Below are positions 34,264 through 44,890 of a DNA stretch of 64,000 nt, piece after piece (the stretch's first letter is position 1; each line of letters begins with the position of its first letter). A model generated the notes under the pieces. That model made no database searches, was not told the origin of the DNA, and saw nothing but the letters and a program-made list of their open reading frames with translations. The translations under genes and the position numbers were made by a program. Origin of the DNA: Chrysemys picta bellii (Eukaryota > Chordata > Testudines > Emydidae); the NCBI RefSeq assembly GCF_011386835.1, contig NC_088792.1:42832882-42896881 (forward strand). The letters are read 5' to 3'.

Positions 34264-36362
34264 TAACACTGCTCTACAGCCAAAATGCTTCTGAAATAAA
34301 TGTAGTCAAACTTTACTAATTCTGGGTCACTGAGAACGAAAATGATGCTTAAAATTGTTGATATGCTTTTGGGTCAGTATATACGACCCTTGACTTGGGA
34401 ATGGCAGAGGATAAGTGAGTTATAAAGGGAAGGGATCTCAATTTAAACCAGAAATGACTAAAATACATCTTTGACTGGATCTATGAATAAATCTATGACT
34501 GGGTCTGGACAGTACTTGCTTTTTAGGCAAAACAATGAATGATGCAATCTGAAGCTGGTATTGCGTCATACATGATATGAATTGCATCATGTTATTCCTA
34601 GAAGTCATGGATGATGCAATCATAACGAAGCTTACATCACTCTGCTCAACAAATTGCCCTATATCAGCTCTAGAAATCATACAGTATTGTGCTCTCTTAT
34701 TTGTCAGTGTTTGATTTTGCAAAGGGACACATTTCTGTTTAGCCAAAGTGAGCAGAGATGCCTCGTACTTGTGTGAACATTGCAGATAACTTCTGCTATG
34801 TTTGTGGTGAAGTGACTTTTGCATCACAAAAGCACAGTATAACCACTATGGTTAAGAAAGCCTACCACCTTTTTTTGGCTGCAAAATTGGAGATCAGGAC
34901 AAGAGGTGGGCCCCACTCATATGCTGCAACACTTGTGCAACAAATCTTCGCCAGTGGTTGAACAGGAAAAGGAAATCTATGCCCTTTGCAGTGCCAATGA
35001 TTTGGAGAGAGCCAACAGATCATACCAGCAATTGTTACTTCTGCATGGTGCCTCCAGTAGGGAAAGGTGTGTCAAAGAAGAAAAAGTGGACTGTGCATTA
35101 TCCAAACATTCCATCAGATATACGCCCAGTACCCCACGGAGAAGGACTGCCAGTTCCTGATGCACCAGAATCATTCTCACTTGAGTCAGACGAGGAAGAG
35201 GAAGAGGATGAAACTTCTGGTCCTGAACCATCAATGTCACAGGACCCACATTTTTTCCCATCCTCCTCCTCTGAACCACACCTCATAACACAAGGTGAAC
35301 TGAATGACCTTGTCAGGGATTTGGAACTACCCAAGAGTAAGGCAAGTCGTGCAAGAGATTCCCACTACATCAAGAAAGATTGGCCACTCCGACAGTCATT
35401 GGAGCCTGGGAGGAAAAGTGTTCAGCATCCACCACTTGTTGAATCAAGGAAGATTTTGTTACCACCCTTACACATCAAGCTGGGTCTGATGAAGAACTTT
35501 GTCAAGGCCACTGACAAAACACAAGCAGCTTTCAAGTACCTCCGTGGAAAATTTCCAAGGTTAAGTGAAGCTAAGATAAAGGAAGGTGTCTTTGTTGGTC
35601 CTCAGAGTCGTGAACTTCTTCGAGATGATGCATTCGTCCATGCACTGCGTGGCAAGGAAAAGACAGCATGGAAAGCCTTCCAGTTAGTGGCAATAAATTT
35701 TCTCGGAAACAACAAGGCAGACAACTACAGGTTGTTGGTGGAAAACCTCCTCGAGGCATACAAAAGCCTTGGTTGCAACATGTCACTAAAGATACATTTT
35801 TTGCACTCTCATCTAGATTTTTTTCCACCAAACTGCGGAGCAGTGAGCGATGAGCACGGTGAGCGATTTCACCAGGACATTGCAACAATGGAGAAATGCT
35901 ATTGGGGCAAATGGAGCCCATCAATGCTTGCAGACTATTGCTGGACAGTGACAAGAGATGCTCCATTTAATGAATACAAGAGACAAGCCAAGAAGCGCCG
36001 AGTACACACTGAATAGGACTAAACTATGTATGTAATAGTTTTTTGCCTTTTGTTTCATAATAAATTTTATTTATATAAGCCTTTTGCTGATTTTTAAAGT
36101 GTTACATAAACAGGACAGGTGAAATATTATCATGTAAAGCAACCATAAACACATGAAATGACCTAGGTTTACAATTTATGATTAAAACTCTACTATCTAC
36201 ACAATATACAGACATAAAATGTAAAAACTTAAATATCTTAGAAACAGTAGCCAATCAGTTGTTTTAATTGTCATATTTGAATTCAGCACATCAAAATACG
36301 TAATAAATAGTACATTTTATCTCTGAAGCAGATGACTTCTCAAAAATTGTAGACCAGTGTAA
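34264..36362 (+). mobile_element. CACTG-end DNA transposon, copy A (internally deleted)
   Basis: The element proper is 34,267-36,359 (2,093 bp). It starts cactgctctacag and ends tgtagaccagtg, so the terminal inverted repeat is CACTG(C/G)TCTACA. Flanking taa at 34,264-34,266 and 36,360-36,362 is a 3-bp target duplication, confirmed because the CR1 reads through when it is removed. CAC ends with a 3-bp target and a DDE transposase suggest the CACTA/Mirage/Chapaev group. I cannot name the family with certainty. Compared with copy B it lacks about 435 bp. Confidence 0.85.
34758..36016 (+). pseudogene. Transposase of copy A, catalytic core deleted
   Basis: It starts MPRTCVN, the same start as copy B. 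It has the N-terminal zinc-binding cysteines, loses frame by a 1-base deletion in a T run near 34,868, and resumes as a 352-codon open frame from 34,958 to 36,016. That frame contains an acidic stretch (ESDEEEEEDE), then jumps directly from PKSKA to SRARDSH. The missing part in copy B holds both catalytic aspartates and a C-x2-C. The C-terminal third, with HFLHSHL and DEHGERFHQ, is intact. It cannot be a functional transposase. The surviving frame could at most encode a truncated protein. Confidence 0.85.
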
Positions 36363-37025
36363 TCAGCTGAACATGAGGTCCCAGTGCAATGCTGTGGCTA
36401 AAAAGGCTAATGTGATCCTTTGATGCATAAACAGGGGAATCTCAAATAGGAGTGGAAAGGTTATTTTATCTCTGAATTTTGCACTGGTGCAATCACTACT
36501 GGAGTACTGTGTCCAGTTCCGGTGTCCACACATTCAAGAAGAATTTTATAAACTGGAAAAATTTCAGAGAAAAACCACAAAAATGATTAAAGGATTGAAA
36601 AGCATGCGTTACAGTGATTGACTGAAGGAGCTCAATCTATTTAGCTTAACAAAAAGAAGGTTAAGGGGTAACTTGATCATATTCTGTAAGTACCTATATG
36701 GGGAACAAATATTTGATAATGGGTTTTTCTATGAAGCAGACAAAGATAAAACATGATCCAATGGCTGGAAGTGAAAGTTAGTTGACTGCAGACTGGAAAT
36801 AAGGTATAATTTTTTAACAGAGAGGGGGTAATTAACCATTGGAACAATTTACCAAGGGTTGTGCTGGATTCTCCATCACTGACCATTTTAAAATCATGAT
36901 TAGATGTTTTTCCTAAAGATGTGCTCTAGGAATTATTTTGGGGAAGTTCTGTGGCCTGTATTATACAGAACATCAGACTAGATGATCACAATGGTTCCTT
37001 CTGGCCTTGGAATCTATGAATCTTT

Positions 37026-37689
37026 AGGACTTGATGAACATCTCTGAAATAACCAAATCTCCATGTCAAAGGTATGGTTTATATACATTGTCGCATATCT
37101 TGTGTGTTAGCCCCATTCAATGCAAGCAGTCTTGTGTGGACCATTGAAGTTCGGCAGGCAAGGATTTTACTAATATTTTAGTAAAATGTGGTTCAGGGGC
37201 CTTGATGAAGTTTGAAGAGTTCTCTGATTTGAATGACCTCTGTTTTCCCATCATTGAATCTCAACCCCAAGGCCCTCTAAAACTGAGTTATAATTATTAT
37301 CGGAACAAAATAGCAATGGGACATTTCTAATAACTGAAGAATTTATGAAGAATCTCACTTCTGATCCAAAACCAGAACTTTGATCTCACTCTTTAGAAGC
37401 TTGTGCTACATTTGTATATCCACTAACTTAATCAGGCTACTTTCTTGGGGTGATTTGAGGTTACTGGTCTATTCAGGCTAATTTCTCATTTTAATGCTCA
37501 GATGGGAATTTCAAAAACACCAAAGTGAGCTAGGAACACAAGTCCCATTGAAAGTCTAAGGGAGTTAGATGTCTAAGTACCCTCTGAAACCTGGTTTTAA
37601 CATCCACCCTGATCTTTTCCTGTTAGCAATACAAATTTGAGAAGCAACCACAGGGGCCCTGCAGTTGAGACCACTAGAATGTAGTATGT
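37026..37689. other. Intergenic, no gene seen
   Basis: No gene. About 37,500-37,600 resembles the repeat block following the MIR-like piece in the 44-47 kb duplication (words like gatgtctaagtacc). Confidence 0.4.
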
Positions 37690-37905
37690 TAAGGACAGCC
37701 CAGTGATTAGGGTGCTAGTCTGGGAACCTGAGTTCAATTCTCTCCTCTGCTACAGACTTTATGACCCTGGGCAAGTCACTTAGTCCCTCAGATCCCAATC
37801 TGGAAAATGGTGGCAATAACACTTTCCTATCTCCCAGGGATGTTGTGAAGATAAATTCATTAAGATTGTGAGGGGCTCAGATGTTATGGTAATGGGGGCC
37901 ATAGG
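37690..37905 (+). repeat. MIR-like SINE
   Basis: The order of words is clear: cagtgattagggtgctagtctggga, gagttcaattct, ctgggcaagtcacttagtccctcag, then ttgtgaagataaattcatta. It is old but nearly complete. Confidence 0.75.
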
Positions 37906-38635
37906 TAGATACGTTCTGTGATAAATGGGGATTTGGGAAATGGTGAGGAGTGAACTATAAAGTGGATGGCTTTAACTGGTAAATCCTTGTGTTCAGGATT
38001 GTTTTTTTAATACAGGACTTGTAGCTGCTTTCATCTGGTGTCTTTTGGGGCTCCTTTCTTTTTCCATCAATTTGAAATAATGAGCCTGCTATCAAGTAAC
38101 TTAAATGCAAGAAAAGGCTGCTTGTTGCCAGTGGGGGGAAAATATATTGCAGTGCTTGGCAATAAGGTCCTGCACTTATACCAATCTTCTCAGTATGTAG
38201 TCGCAGAAGCTTACTCAGCAGCAAGAGAGCCAAAGTGCACATAGAGAACATTTTAATTAGTTTATGGTTCATTATTAATAGGAAGCCCACAGTAAATAAC
38301 GTGTAATTTGTAAATACATACAATAACCTATTTTCAGTCATTAAGATAGATGACATAAAAGAAAAGAAAGAATAGCACCTGGAGTATGAACAAATGTAGG
38401 AGGCTAACTTACATCTGGCAAAGGTTTCACTCAAAGGTTTACCTAGCGAGTCCTCTTGCAAGTGCTGAGCACCTTAAATACCTGCTGACATCCAGGGGGA
38501 GTTTTGGATGGTTGGTGCCTTTCAGGATTGTTCCCTTGCCTTGGTTTTATGATGGTGGTTTACTAAATCCTAGGGAAAAACTTAACAGGTACATGTCCTT
38601 TAGGACAAGTAGTAAACGTAGAGAGTAGTAACGCA
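37906..38635. other. Intergenic, no gene seen
   Basis: A 168-codon minus-strand open frame lies here but looks like chance in A/T-rich DNA. Confidence 0.4.
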
Positions 38636-38885
38636 GCAAAACCTGACACCCAGAACTGGACACAATAGTCCATCTGAGGGCTCACCAGGGCTGAATAGAG
38701 TGGGACTTACATACGACACCCCTGTTAATACAGCCCAGAACATTAGCCTTTTACACAACTGCATCCCATTGTTGACTCATATTCAATTTATGATCCACTA
38801 TCACCCCCAGATCCTTTTAATCAGTAGTACCCCTACCCGATTATCCCGCATTTTGTATTTGTGCATTTGATTTTGTTCCAAGTCA
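38636..38885 (-). mobile_element. CR1-group LINE fragment
   Basis: On the plus strand it reads acccagaactggacacaata, ctcaccagggctgaatagag, gttgactcatattcaattt, gatccactatcacccccag. This block is familiar from non-coding or 3' ORF2 parts of CR1-group LINEs in reverse orientation. No open frame. Confidence 0.65.
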
Positions 38886-38986
38886 TTAATTAGCAGAGCA
38901 CCCGGCGAGTAACCTGGAGGATCAGGGCAAATGTTGCCCCAGCCGTGATCATGCTACTTGTAGGGGCGACATGCAGAGTTTAGCAG

Positions 38987-39390
38987 TAGAGCTGGTTGGG
39001 GAATTTTTTGATGAAGCTTTTCTTCATCAAAAAATGCCAGTTGTGAAGGGGGTCAGTTTTGACAAATTCCTCAAGTCAACACATTTTGAAAAGAAAATTT
39101 TTGACATTTTACAAATAAAAAATTGCGGGTTTTCCAGTTTGAAATTTTTCATTTAGAAGTTTAAGCTGCTCATAGTGTAACTTTTTTTAAAATAAAAAGG
39201 TGAAAATTGAAATGAAACTTTTCAAAATCATCAAACTGAAATGTTTTGATTTACCTCAGTTGACTTTTTTTTAATTTTTGGTTTGCAAATCATTTCAAAA
39301 TGTTGCTTTTCATCCCAATTTGAAATGGATTTTTAACCAGAATCTCAAAAATGTTCATGGGATGGGTAAACCATTTTCCACTCAGCTCTA
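38987..39390. repeat. A/T-rich element with inverted ends
   Basis: 404 bp. It starts tagagctggttggg and ends actcagctcta, imperfect inverted ends. The flanks share ttagca (gtttagcag before, gttagcac after), suggesting a target duplication. The interior is very rich in A and T runs with local self-complementarity (ttgatgaagcttttcttcatcaaa). It has no coding capacity. Other probable members are at 2,030-2,400 and 8,690-8,860. Confidence 0.6.
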
Positions 39391-40640
39391 GTTAGCACTG
39401 AGATGCAGATTCTTCCCAACAGCAGGCGCCAAACAACCTCTTTCTTTACCTGTATTGGTGAATTCACAGAGTTTTGTTTCTTTTGTTTTTTTAAAAGCCC
39501 AGAATGTATCTTTAAAATAAGAGGAATTAAGGGCCTGATCCAAAACTCATCAAAATCAATGGGAGTTTTTCCATTGGCTTCAGTTAGCTTTCCAAAAATT
39601 TCAGATCTGTAAACATGTAACTGCACATGCAGTAATACTTACAATACTTAGTCCTGCCTTGAGTGCAGGGGACTGCACTAGATGACCTCTCGAGATCCCT
39701 TTCAGTTCTATGATTCTATCATACAGAGACAACTAGTCACTTACATGTGCAACTATTATAACCGTGCACACAATCATAGTAATTGTGCATACAGATTGTG
39801 CCCCTAATCTTCCAAACATTTACACATCTGAGTAACTTTACTTTTCTGAGCAGTCCTGTTGAGGTCAGTGACACTACTTGTGTAATGTTGCTTGCATAAG
39901 TGTTTCGAGGATCAGTGTCTATGCATGTGCATATCAGAAAATGGAGGTCTATTATATAAGACCTTTATAGAAAAGATATTTATATAGTTTGGATTGCAAC
40001 TTCAGACCAAATATTTTTTTCTACCTTAACAGAGAACACCAAAAGGAAAAAAATTGGTAGCAGTTTAAATTCATTTGGGATTTTTGATGTATTGCTGCCC
40101 ACCTGCTGATTACACAATCTGCCGCTTCCTAATTTATCACTCTAATATTAGAGTTAGTACAAAGCACCAGTGTGCAAAAGGTAAAAAATAATTATAAATT
40201 ATACTGACCAGCTCACATTAGTGTGAGTGTAAGCAACAGCAAGGTGTTTCTATTTATCACCATTTGCTCTGATAGGGCACCATTCATTTCATGTATCAGC
40301 TGTTTCCTTTCAATTACTTCTTCTTGACAAGATATACAATCAGCATTATTTAGTTAGAACTGTGTTTGCCTGAAAGATTTCGTAAAGCCCTTTAAAAGGA
40401 AGCAGTTGTTGGGAATATGTGGACTAGATCTAGAATTTCTCTCTCATTTTTGTTTGTGGTTTTAAAAAATGTGTTTATTTTATTGTTACCAAGCAGATCA
40501 CTTTATACTGTATGCTCAAAAGCAATATAGTAAAAGCATTTGAACATTTTTTTTTCCATATCTCAGTGTATTGAAATTTTGACTGGAATAACTACCAGTT
40601 TGACAATCCTCTGCCAAAGTCCTGCTGCATATAATACTGA
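39391..40640. other. Intergenic; short CR1 tail inside
   Basis: A CR1 tail of about 75 bp, ending ttctatgattctatc, lies at 39,650-39,723 on the plus strand. The rest shows no gene. About 39,530-39,585 contains an imperfect palindrome around tcaatgggagtttttccattgg. Confidence 0.55.
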
Positions 40641-43148
40641 TTACACTGGTCTACAATTTTTGAGAAGTCGTCTGCTTCAGAGATAAAATGTGCTATTTAT
40701 TATGTATTTTGATGTGCTGAATTCAAATATGACAATTAAAACAACTGATTGGCTACTGTTTCTTAGATATTTAAGTTTTTACATTTTATGTCTATGTATA
40801 TTGTGTAGATAATAGAGTTTTAATCATAAATTGTAAACCTAGGTCTTTTCATGTGTTTATGGTTGCTTTACATGATAATATTTCACCTGTCCTGTTTATG
40901 TAACACTTTAAAAATCAGCAAAAGGGTTATATAAATAAAATGTATTATGAAACAAAAGGCAAAAAACTATTATGTACATAGTTTAGTCCTATTCAGTGTC
41001 TACTCGGCGCTTCTTGGCTTGTCTCTTGTATTCCTTAAATGGAGCATCTCTTGTCACTGTCCAGCAATAGTCTGCAAGCATTGATGGGCTCCATTTGCCC
41101 TGATAGCATTTCTCCATTGTTGCAATGTCCTGGTGAAATCGCTCACCGTGCTCATCGCTCACTGCTCCGCAGTTTGGTGGAAAAAAATCTAGATGAGAGT
41201 GCAAAAAATGTATCTTTAGTGACATGTTGCAACCAAGGCTTTTGTATGCCTCGAGGAGGTTTTCCACCAACAACCTGTAGTTGTCTGCCTTGTTGTTTCT
41301 GAGAAAATTTATTGCCACTAACTGGAAGGCTTTCTATGCTGTCTTTTCCTTGCCACGCAGTGCATGGTCAAATGCATCATCTCGAAGAAGTTCACGAATC
41401 TGAGGACCAACAAAGACACCTTCCTTTATCTTAGCTTCACTTAACCTTGGAAATTTTCCTGGGAGGTACTTGAAAGCTGCTTGTGTTTTGTCAATGGCCT
41501 TGACAAAGTTCTTTATCAGACCCAGCTTGATGTGTAAGGGTGGTAACAAAATCTTCCTTGATTCAACAAGTGGTGGATGCTGAACACTTTTCCTCCCAGG
41601 CTCCAATGACTGTCGGAGTGGCCAATCTTTCTTGATGTAGTGGGAGTCTCTTGCACGACTATCCCATTCGCAGAGAAAACAGCAGTACTTTGTGTATCCA
41701 GTCTGCAGACCAAGCAAGAGAGCAACAACCTTCAAATCGCCACAAAGCTGCCACTGATGTTGGTCATAGTTTATGCACCTCAAAAGTTGTTTCATGTTGT
41801 CATAGGTTTCCTTCATATGGACTGCATGACCAACTGGAATTGATGGCAAAACATTGCCATTATGCAGTAAAACAGCTTTAAGACTCGTCTTCGATGAATC
41901 GATGAACACTCTCCACTCATCTGGATCGTGAACGATGTTGAGGGCTGCCATCAACCATCGATGTTGTTGCAGGCTACAAGATCACCTTCCATGAAGAAGA
42001 ATGGGACAAGATCCTTTTGACGGTCACGGAACATGGAAACCCTCACATCACCTGCCAGGAGATTCCACTGCTGTAGTCTGGAGCCCAACAGCTCTGCCTT
42101 ACTCTTGGGTAGTTCCAAATCCTTGACAAGGTCATTCAGTTCACCTTGTGTTATGAGGTGTGGTTCAGAGGAGGAGGATGGGAGAAAATGTGGGTCCTGT
42201 GACATGGATGGTTCAGGACCAGAAGTTTCATCCTCTTCCTCTTCCTCGTCTGACTCAAGTGAGAATGATTCTGGTGCATCAGGAACTGGCAGTCCTTCTC
42301 CGTGGGGTACTGGGCGTATAGCTGATGGAATGTTTGGATAATGCACAGTCCACTTTTTCTTCTTTGACACACCTTTCCCTACTGGAGGCACCATGCAGAA
42401 GTAACAATTGCTGGTATGATCTGTTGGCTCTCTCCAAATCATTGGCACTGCAAAAGGCATAGATTTCCTTTTCCTGTTCAACCACTGGCGAAGATTTGTT
42501 GCACAAGTGTTGCAGCATATGTGTGGGGCCCACCTCTTGTCCTGATCTCCAATTTTGCAGCCAAAATAAAGGTGGTAGGCTTTCTTAACCATAGTGGTTA
42601 TACTGTGCTTTTGTGATGCAAAAGTCACTTCACCACAAACATAGCAGAAGTTATTTGCACTGTTCACACAAGTACGAGGCATCTCTGCTCACTTTGGCTA
42701 AACAGAAATGTGTCCTTTGCAAAATCAAACACTGACACTGTATGATTTCTAGAGCTGATATAGGGCAATTTGTTCAGCAGAGTGATGTAAGCTTTGTTGT
42801 GATTGCATCATCCATGACTTCTAGGAATAACATGATGCAATTCATATCATGTATGACGCAATACCAGCTTCAGATTGCATCATTCATTCTTTTGCCTAAA
42901 AAGCAAGTACTGTCCAAACCAGTCATAGATTTATTCATAGATCCAGTCAAAGATGTATTTCTGGTTTAAATTGAGATCCCTTCCCTTTATAACTCACTTA
43001 TCCTCCACCATTCCCAAGTCAAGGGTCGTATATACTGACCCAATAGTATATCAACAATTTTAAGCATCATTTTCGTTCTCAGTGACCCAGAATTAGTAAA
43101 GTTTGACTACATTTATTTCAGAAGCATTTTGGCTGTAGAGCAGTGTTA
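40641..43148 (-). mobile_element. CACTG-end DNA transposon, copy B (near full-length)
   Basis: The element proper is 40,644-43,145 (2,502 bp) on the minus strand. The ends are cactggtctacaa and gtagagcagtg, as in copy A. The flanking tta at 40,641-40,643 and 43,146-43,148 is a 3-bp duplication, the complement of the taa target of copy A. The two copies are inverted relative to each other across about 4.3 kb. B inserted separately, into a different older repeat. Confidence 0.88.
40989..42682 (-). pseudogene. Transposase of copy B, two lesions
   Basis: About 565 codons from MPRTCVN to the stop. Residues 1-95 hold CYVC, HICCNTC and CYFC cysteine pairs, a likely zinc-binding DNA-binding region. 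Then come a Ser/Glu acidic stretch and a DDE-like core. Candidate catalytic residues are D in VFIDSS (about 41,900), D in CGDLKV (about 41,738), C-x2-C in CCFLCEWDSR (about 41,681), an H-rich HFLHSHL, and E in DEHGER (about 41,150). C-x2-C after the second D and H-x3-4-H before the E are reported for CACTA/Mirage/Chapaev and several other DDE groups. The lesions are one missing base near 41,952-41,960 and a TGG-to-TAG nonsense at 41,336-41,334, where copy A still has TGG. Function is inferred from motifs and element structure. Confidence 0.8.
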
Positions 43149-43430
43149 TTATTTCTATTTTGGAGTACCTCAAAGTCCACAGCCTCTTGTCTTAGACACT
43201 GTACAGACAAATAACACAAAAGACGTCCCTCTGCCAGAGCCTGATCCAGCACCCACTGCAGTAAACAGAAAGGCTTCAAATGACATCAGTGGCCATTGGA
43301 TCTGCCCCCAGAGAACTTACAATCTAGGTGTCAGACAGGATCCCACCTGTGGCATAGACAAACAGGGTGAGGGAGGATGAGACAGAAGTCTCAGCTCACC
43401 ACTTGTCAAAACTAGCTCTAAGTGGTGGAA
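43146..43430 (+). repeat. Old SINE-like tail
   Basis: It runs ttattatttctattttggagtacc, gacactgtacagac, acacaaaagac, gagaacttacaatctagg. The same word order occurs at 61,640-61,740 and a 22-bp piece at about 45,575. It looks like the 3' part of an old sauropsid SINE into which copy B inserted. Classification is from pattern memory. Confidence 0.45.
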
Positions 43431-43463
43431 ATGCTGATGCCACAAATGTACATTGGTGGATTG

Positions 43464-43491
43464 AGATATATATATAGATAGATAGATATAA
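43464..43491. repeat. AT/GATA microsatellite
   Basis: Short (ta)n followed by (gata)n, immediately before the next CR1. Confidence 0.85.
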
Positions 43492-43497
43492 AAATCC

Positions 43498-43839
43498 ATG
43501 GTATACTCACAGCTTGAATACTGCATGCAGATCTGGTCACCCCATCTCAAAAAAGATATATTGGAATTGGAAAAAGTACAGAAGAGGGCAACAAAAATAA
43601 TTAGGGGTTTGAAACAGCTTCCATATGAGAAGAGATTAATAAGACTGGGACTTTTCAGCTTGGAAAAGAGACAACTAATGGGGGATATGATAGAGGTCTA
43701 TAAAATCATGACTGGTGTGGAGAAAGTGAATAGGAAAGTGTTATTTACCCCTTATCATAACACAAGAACAAGGGGTCACCAAATGAAATTAATAGGCAGC
43801 AGGTTTAAAACAAACAAAAGGAAGTATTTCTTCACATAA
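43498..43839 (+). pseudogene. CR1 ORF2 C-terminal fragment
   Basis: 113 codons: [20 protein letters not shown], then [14 protein letters not shown], then [21 protein letters not shown]. This aligns with residues 70-130 of the fragment at 17,476-18,024 and shows the same order. It lacks catalytic motifs. There is no natural start; the frame begins at the truncation point. Confidence 0.85.
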
Positions 43840-44139
43840 CGCACAGTGAATCTGTGGAACTCTTTACATGAGGATTTTGTGAAGGCCAAGACTATAACAG
43901 GGTTCAAAAAAGAACTAGATAAATTCATGGAAGATTGGTCCATCAATGGCTATTAGAGGTGTCCCTAGCCTCTGTTTGCCAGAAGCTGGGAATGAGCGAT
44001 TGGAGATGGATCACTTGATGATTACCTGTTCTGTTCATTGCCTCTGAAGCACCTGGCATTGGCAATTGTCGGAAGACCGGATACTAGGCTAGATGGACCA
44101 TTGGTCTAACCCAGTATGGCCATTCTTATGTTCTTATGA
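43499..44139 (+). mobile_element. CR1 LINE, 5'-truncated
   Basis: It begins in the reverse transcriptase coding region and ends cttatgttcttatga after agatggaccattggtctaaccc, the tail of another CR1 subfamily than the 17-18 kb copy (different terminal repeat and different 3' UTR). Confidence 0.9.
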
Positions 44140-44248
44140 TAGTAGGTTGTTCTTAATGGAAACAAGTTCCCTCCAGTATTTTGGGCTTCTCACTTTAGTG
44201 TATCCCACATTATACAGACAGTGGAGACACTGAGGCAGGACTAAAGAT
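44140..44248. other. Gap between CR1 and duplicated block
   Basis: Nothing recognisable. Confidence 0.4.
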
Positions 44249-44553
44249 CAATAAATCCTAGCTTTCTTACATCATAAAAACTACACTACCCCCCACTGAA
44301 CTTTTCTGTATTGCGAATCACTTCGTCAGCTGAGAATGCCTTATTTGACTCCAGAGCTCAGTAATCTCTCTCCGTGAGAAAAGATTAGTCTACTTCATGA
44401 AGAATACTATCACCCACATAAAGCCAGTACCACTAAACATCAAGAGTCGCACACTGAACACAGGGTCAATAATATGGTACCTGTCTCCTCAGAAGTCTGC
44501 CCATTCACATAACAGGAACATTTCAGGACATTTGAACTTCCAGTTCAGTTCCA

Positions 44554-44706
44554 TGCTCTATTTTGCTGATGTACAAGAGATCATCAACACTTGATTTGAA
44601 GAGGATGATTTACCACTCACTTTGAAGTATGCATTAGTCTGGCTACTACTTAAGACGTCGTTGCTTGATGCCGCTAGTATCACAAACTTATTAAACTTGA
44701 GAGGAA
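44554..44706 (+). pseudogene. L2-like LINE reverse transcriptase piece, copy 1
   Basis: The frame reads FADVQEIINT, then a TGA stop where copy 2 has TCA, then LPLTLKYALVWLLLK, ending at the MIR-like insertion. This matches the segment of L2-group ORF2 just before the NYRPVSNLP motif (ALVRPLLKKPSLD in related elements). Only about 50 codons remain. Confidence 0.6.
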
Positions 44707-44707
44707 G

Positions 44708-44890
44708 CATGGTTAGGGCTCTGGCTGAGGCCTTCAGAGACCTGAGTTCAAGTTCCTGCTCCACCACAGACTTCTGTGTGACTTTGGACATGTCACTTAG
44801 CCTCTCTATGCCTCATTTCTCCATCTGTAAAATAGTACTTTCTTACCTCACCGGGAGGTTGTGCGGCACTCTGATACTATGGTAATGGAA
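44708..44890 (+). repeat. MIR-like SINE, copy 1
   Basis: Words in order: gacctgagttcaagttcctgctccacc, gacatgtcacttagcctctctatgcctcatttctccatctgtaaaata, ctcaccgggaggttg. It interrupts the L2-like coding piece and is duplicated with it at 46,799-46,985. Confidence 0.75.

Larger units (their letters stand above)
34190..37025 (+). mobile_element. CR1 LINE split by a DNA transposon
   Basis: The upstream part (about 34,190-34,266) reads gactctgaaaaaggtctggg, the CR1 coding segment equivalent to DSEKGLGV. The downstream part (36,360-37,025) continues with cagctgaacatgaggtccc and runs to the CR1 tail ggccttggaatctatgaatct. Removing 34,267-36,359 and one taa joins them in register. The CR1 is old, with stops in its coding part, and was 5'-truncated before the second insertion. 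The 5' limit is approximate. Confidence 0.88.

Noticed and set aside
37955..38461. 168-codon minus-strand open frame with hydrophobic stretches
   Set aside because: It sits in A/T-rich DNA where hydrophobic codons arise by chance. It has no family resemblance, no element around it and no sensible start context.
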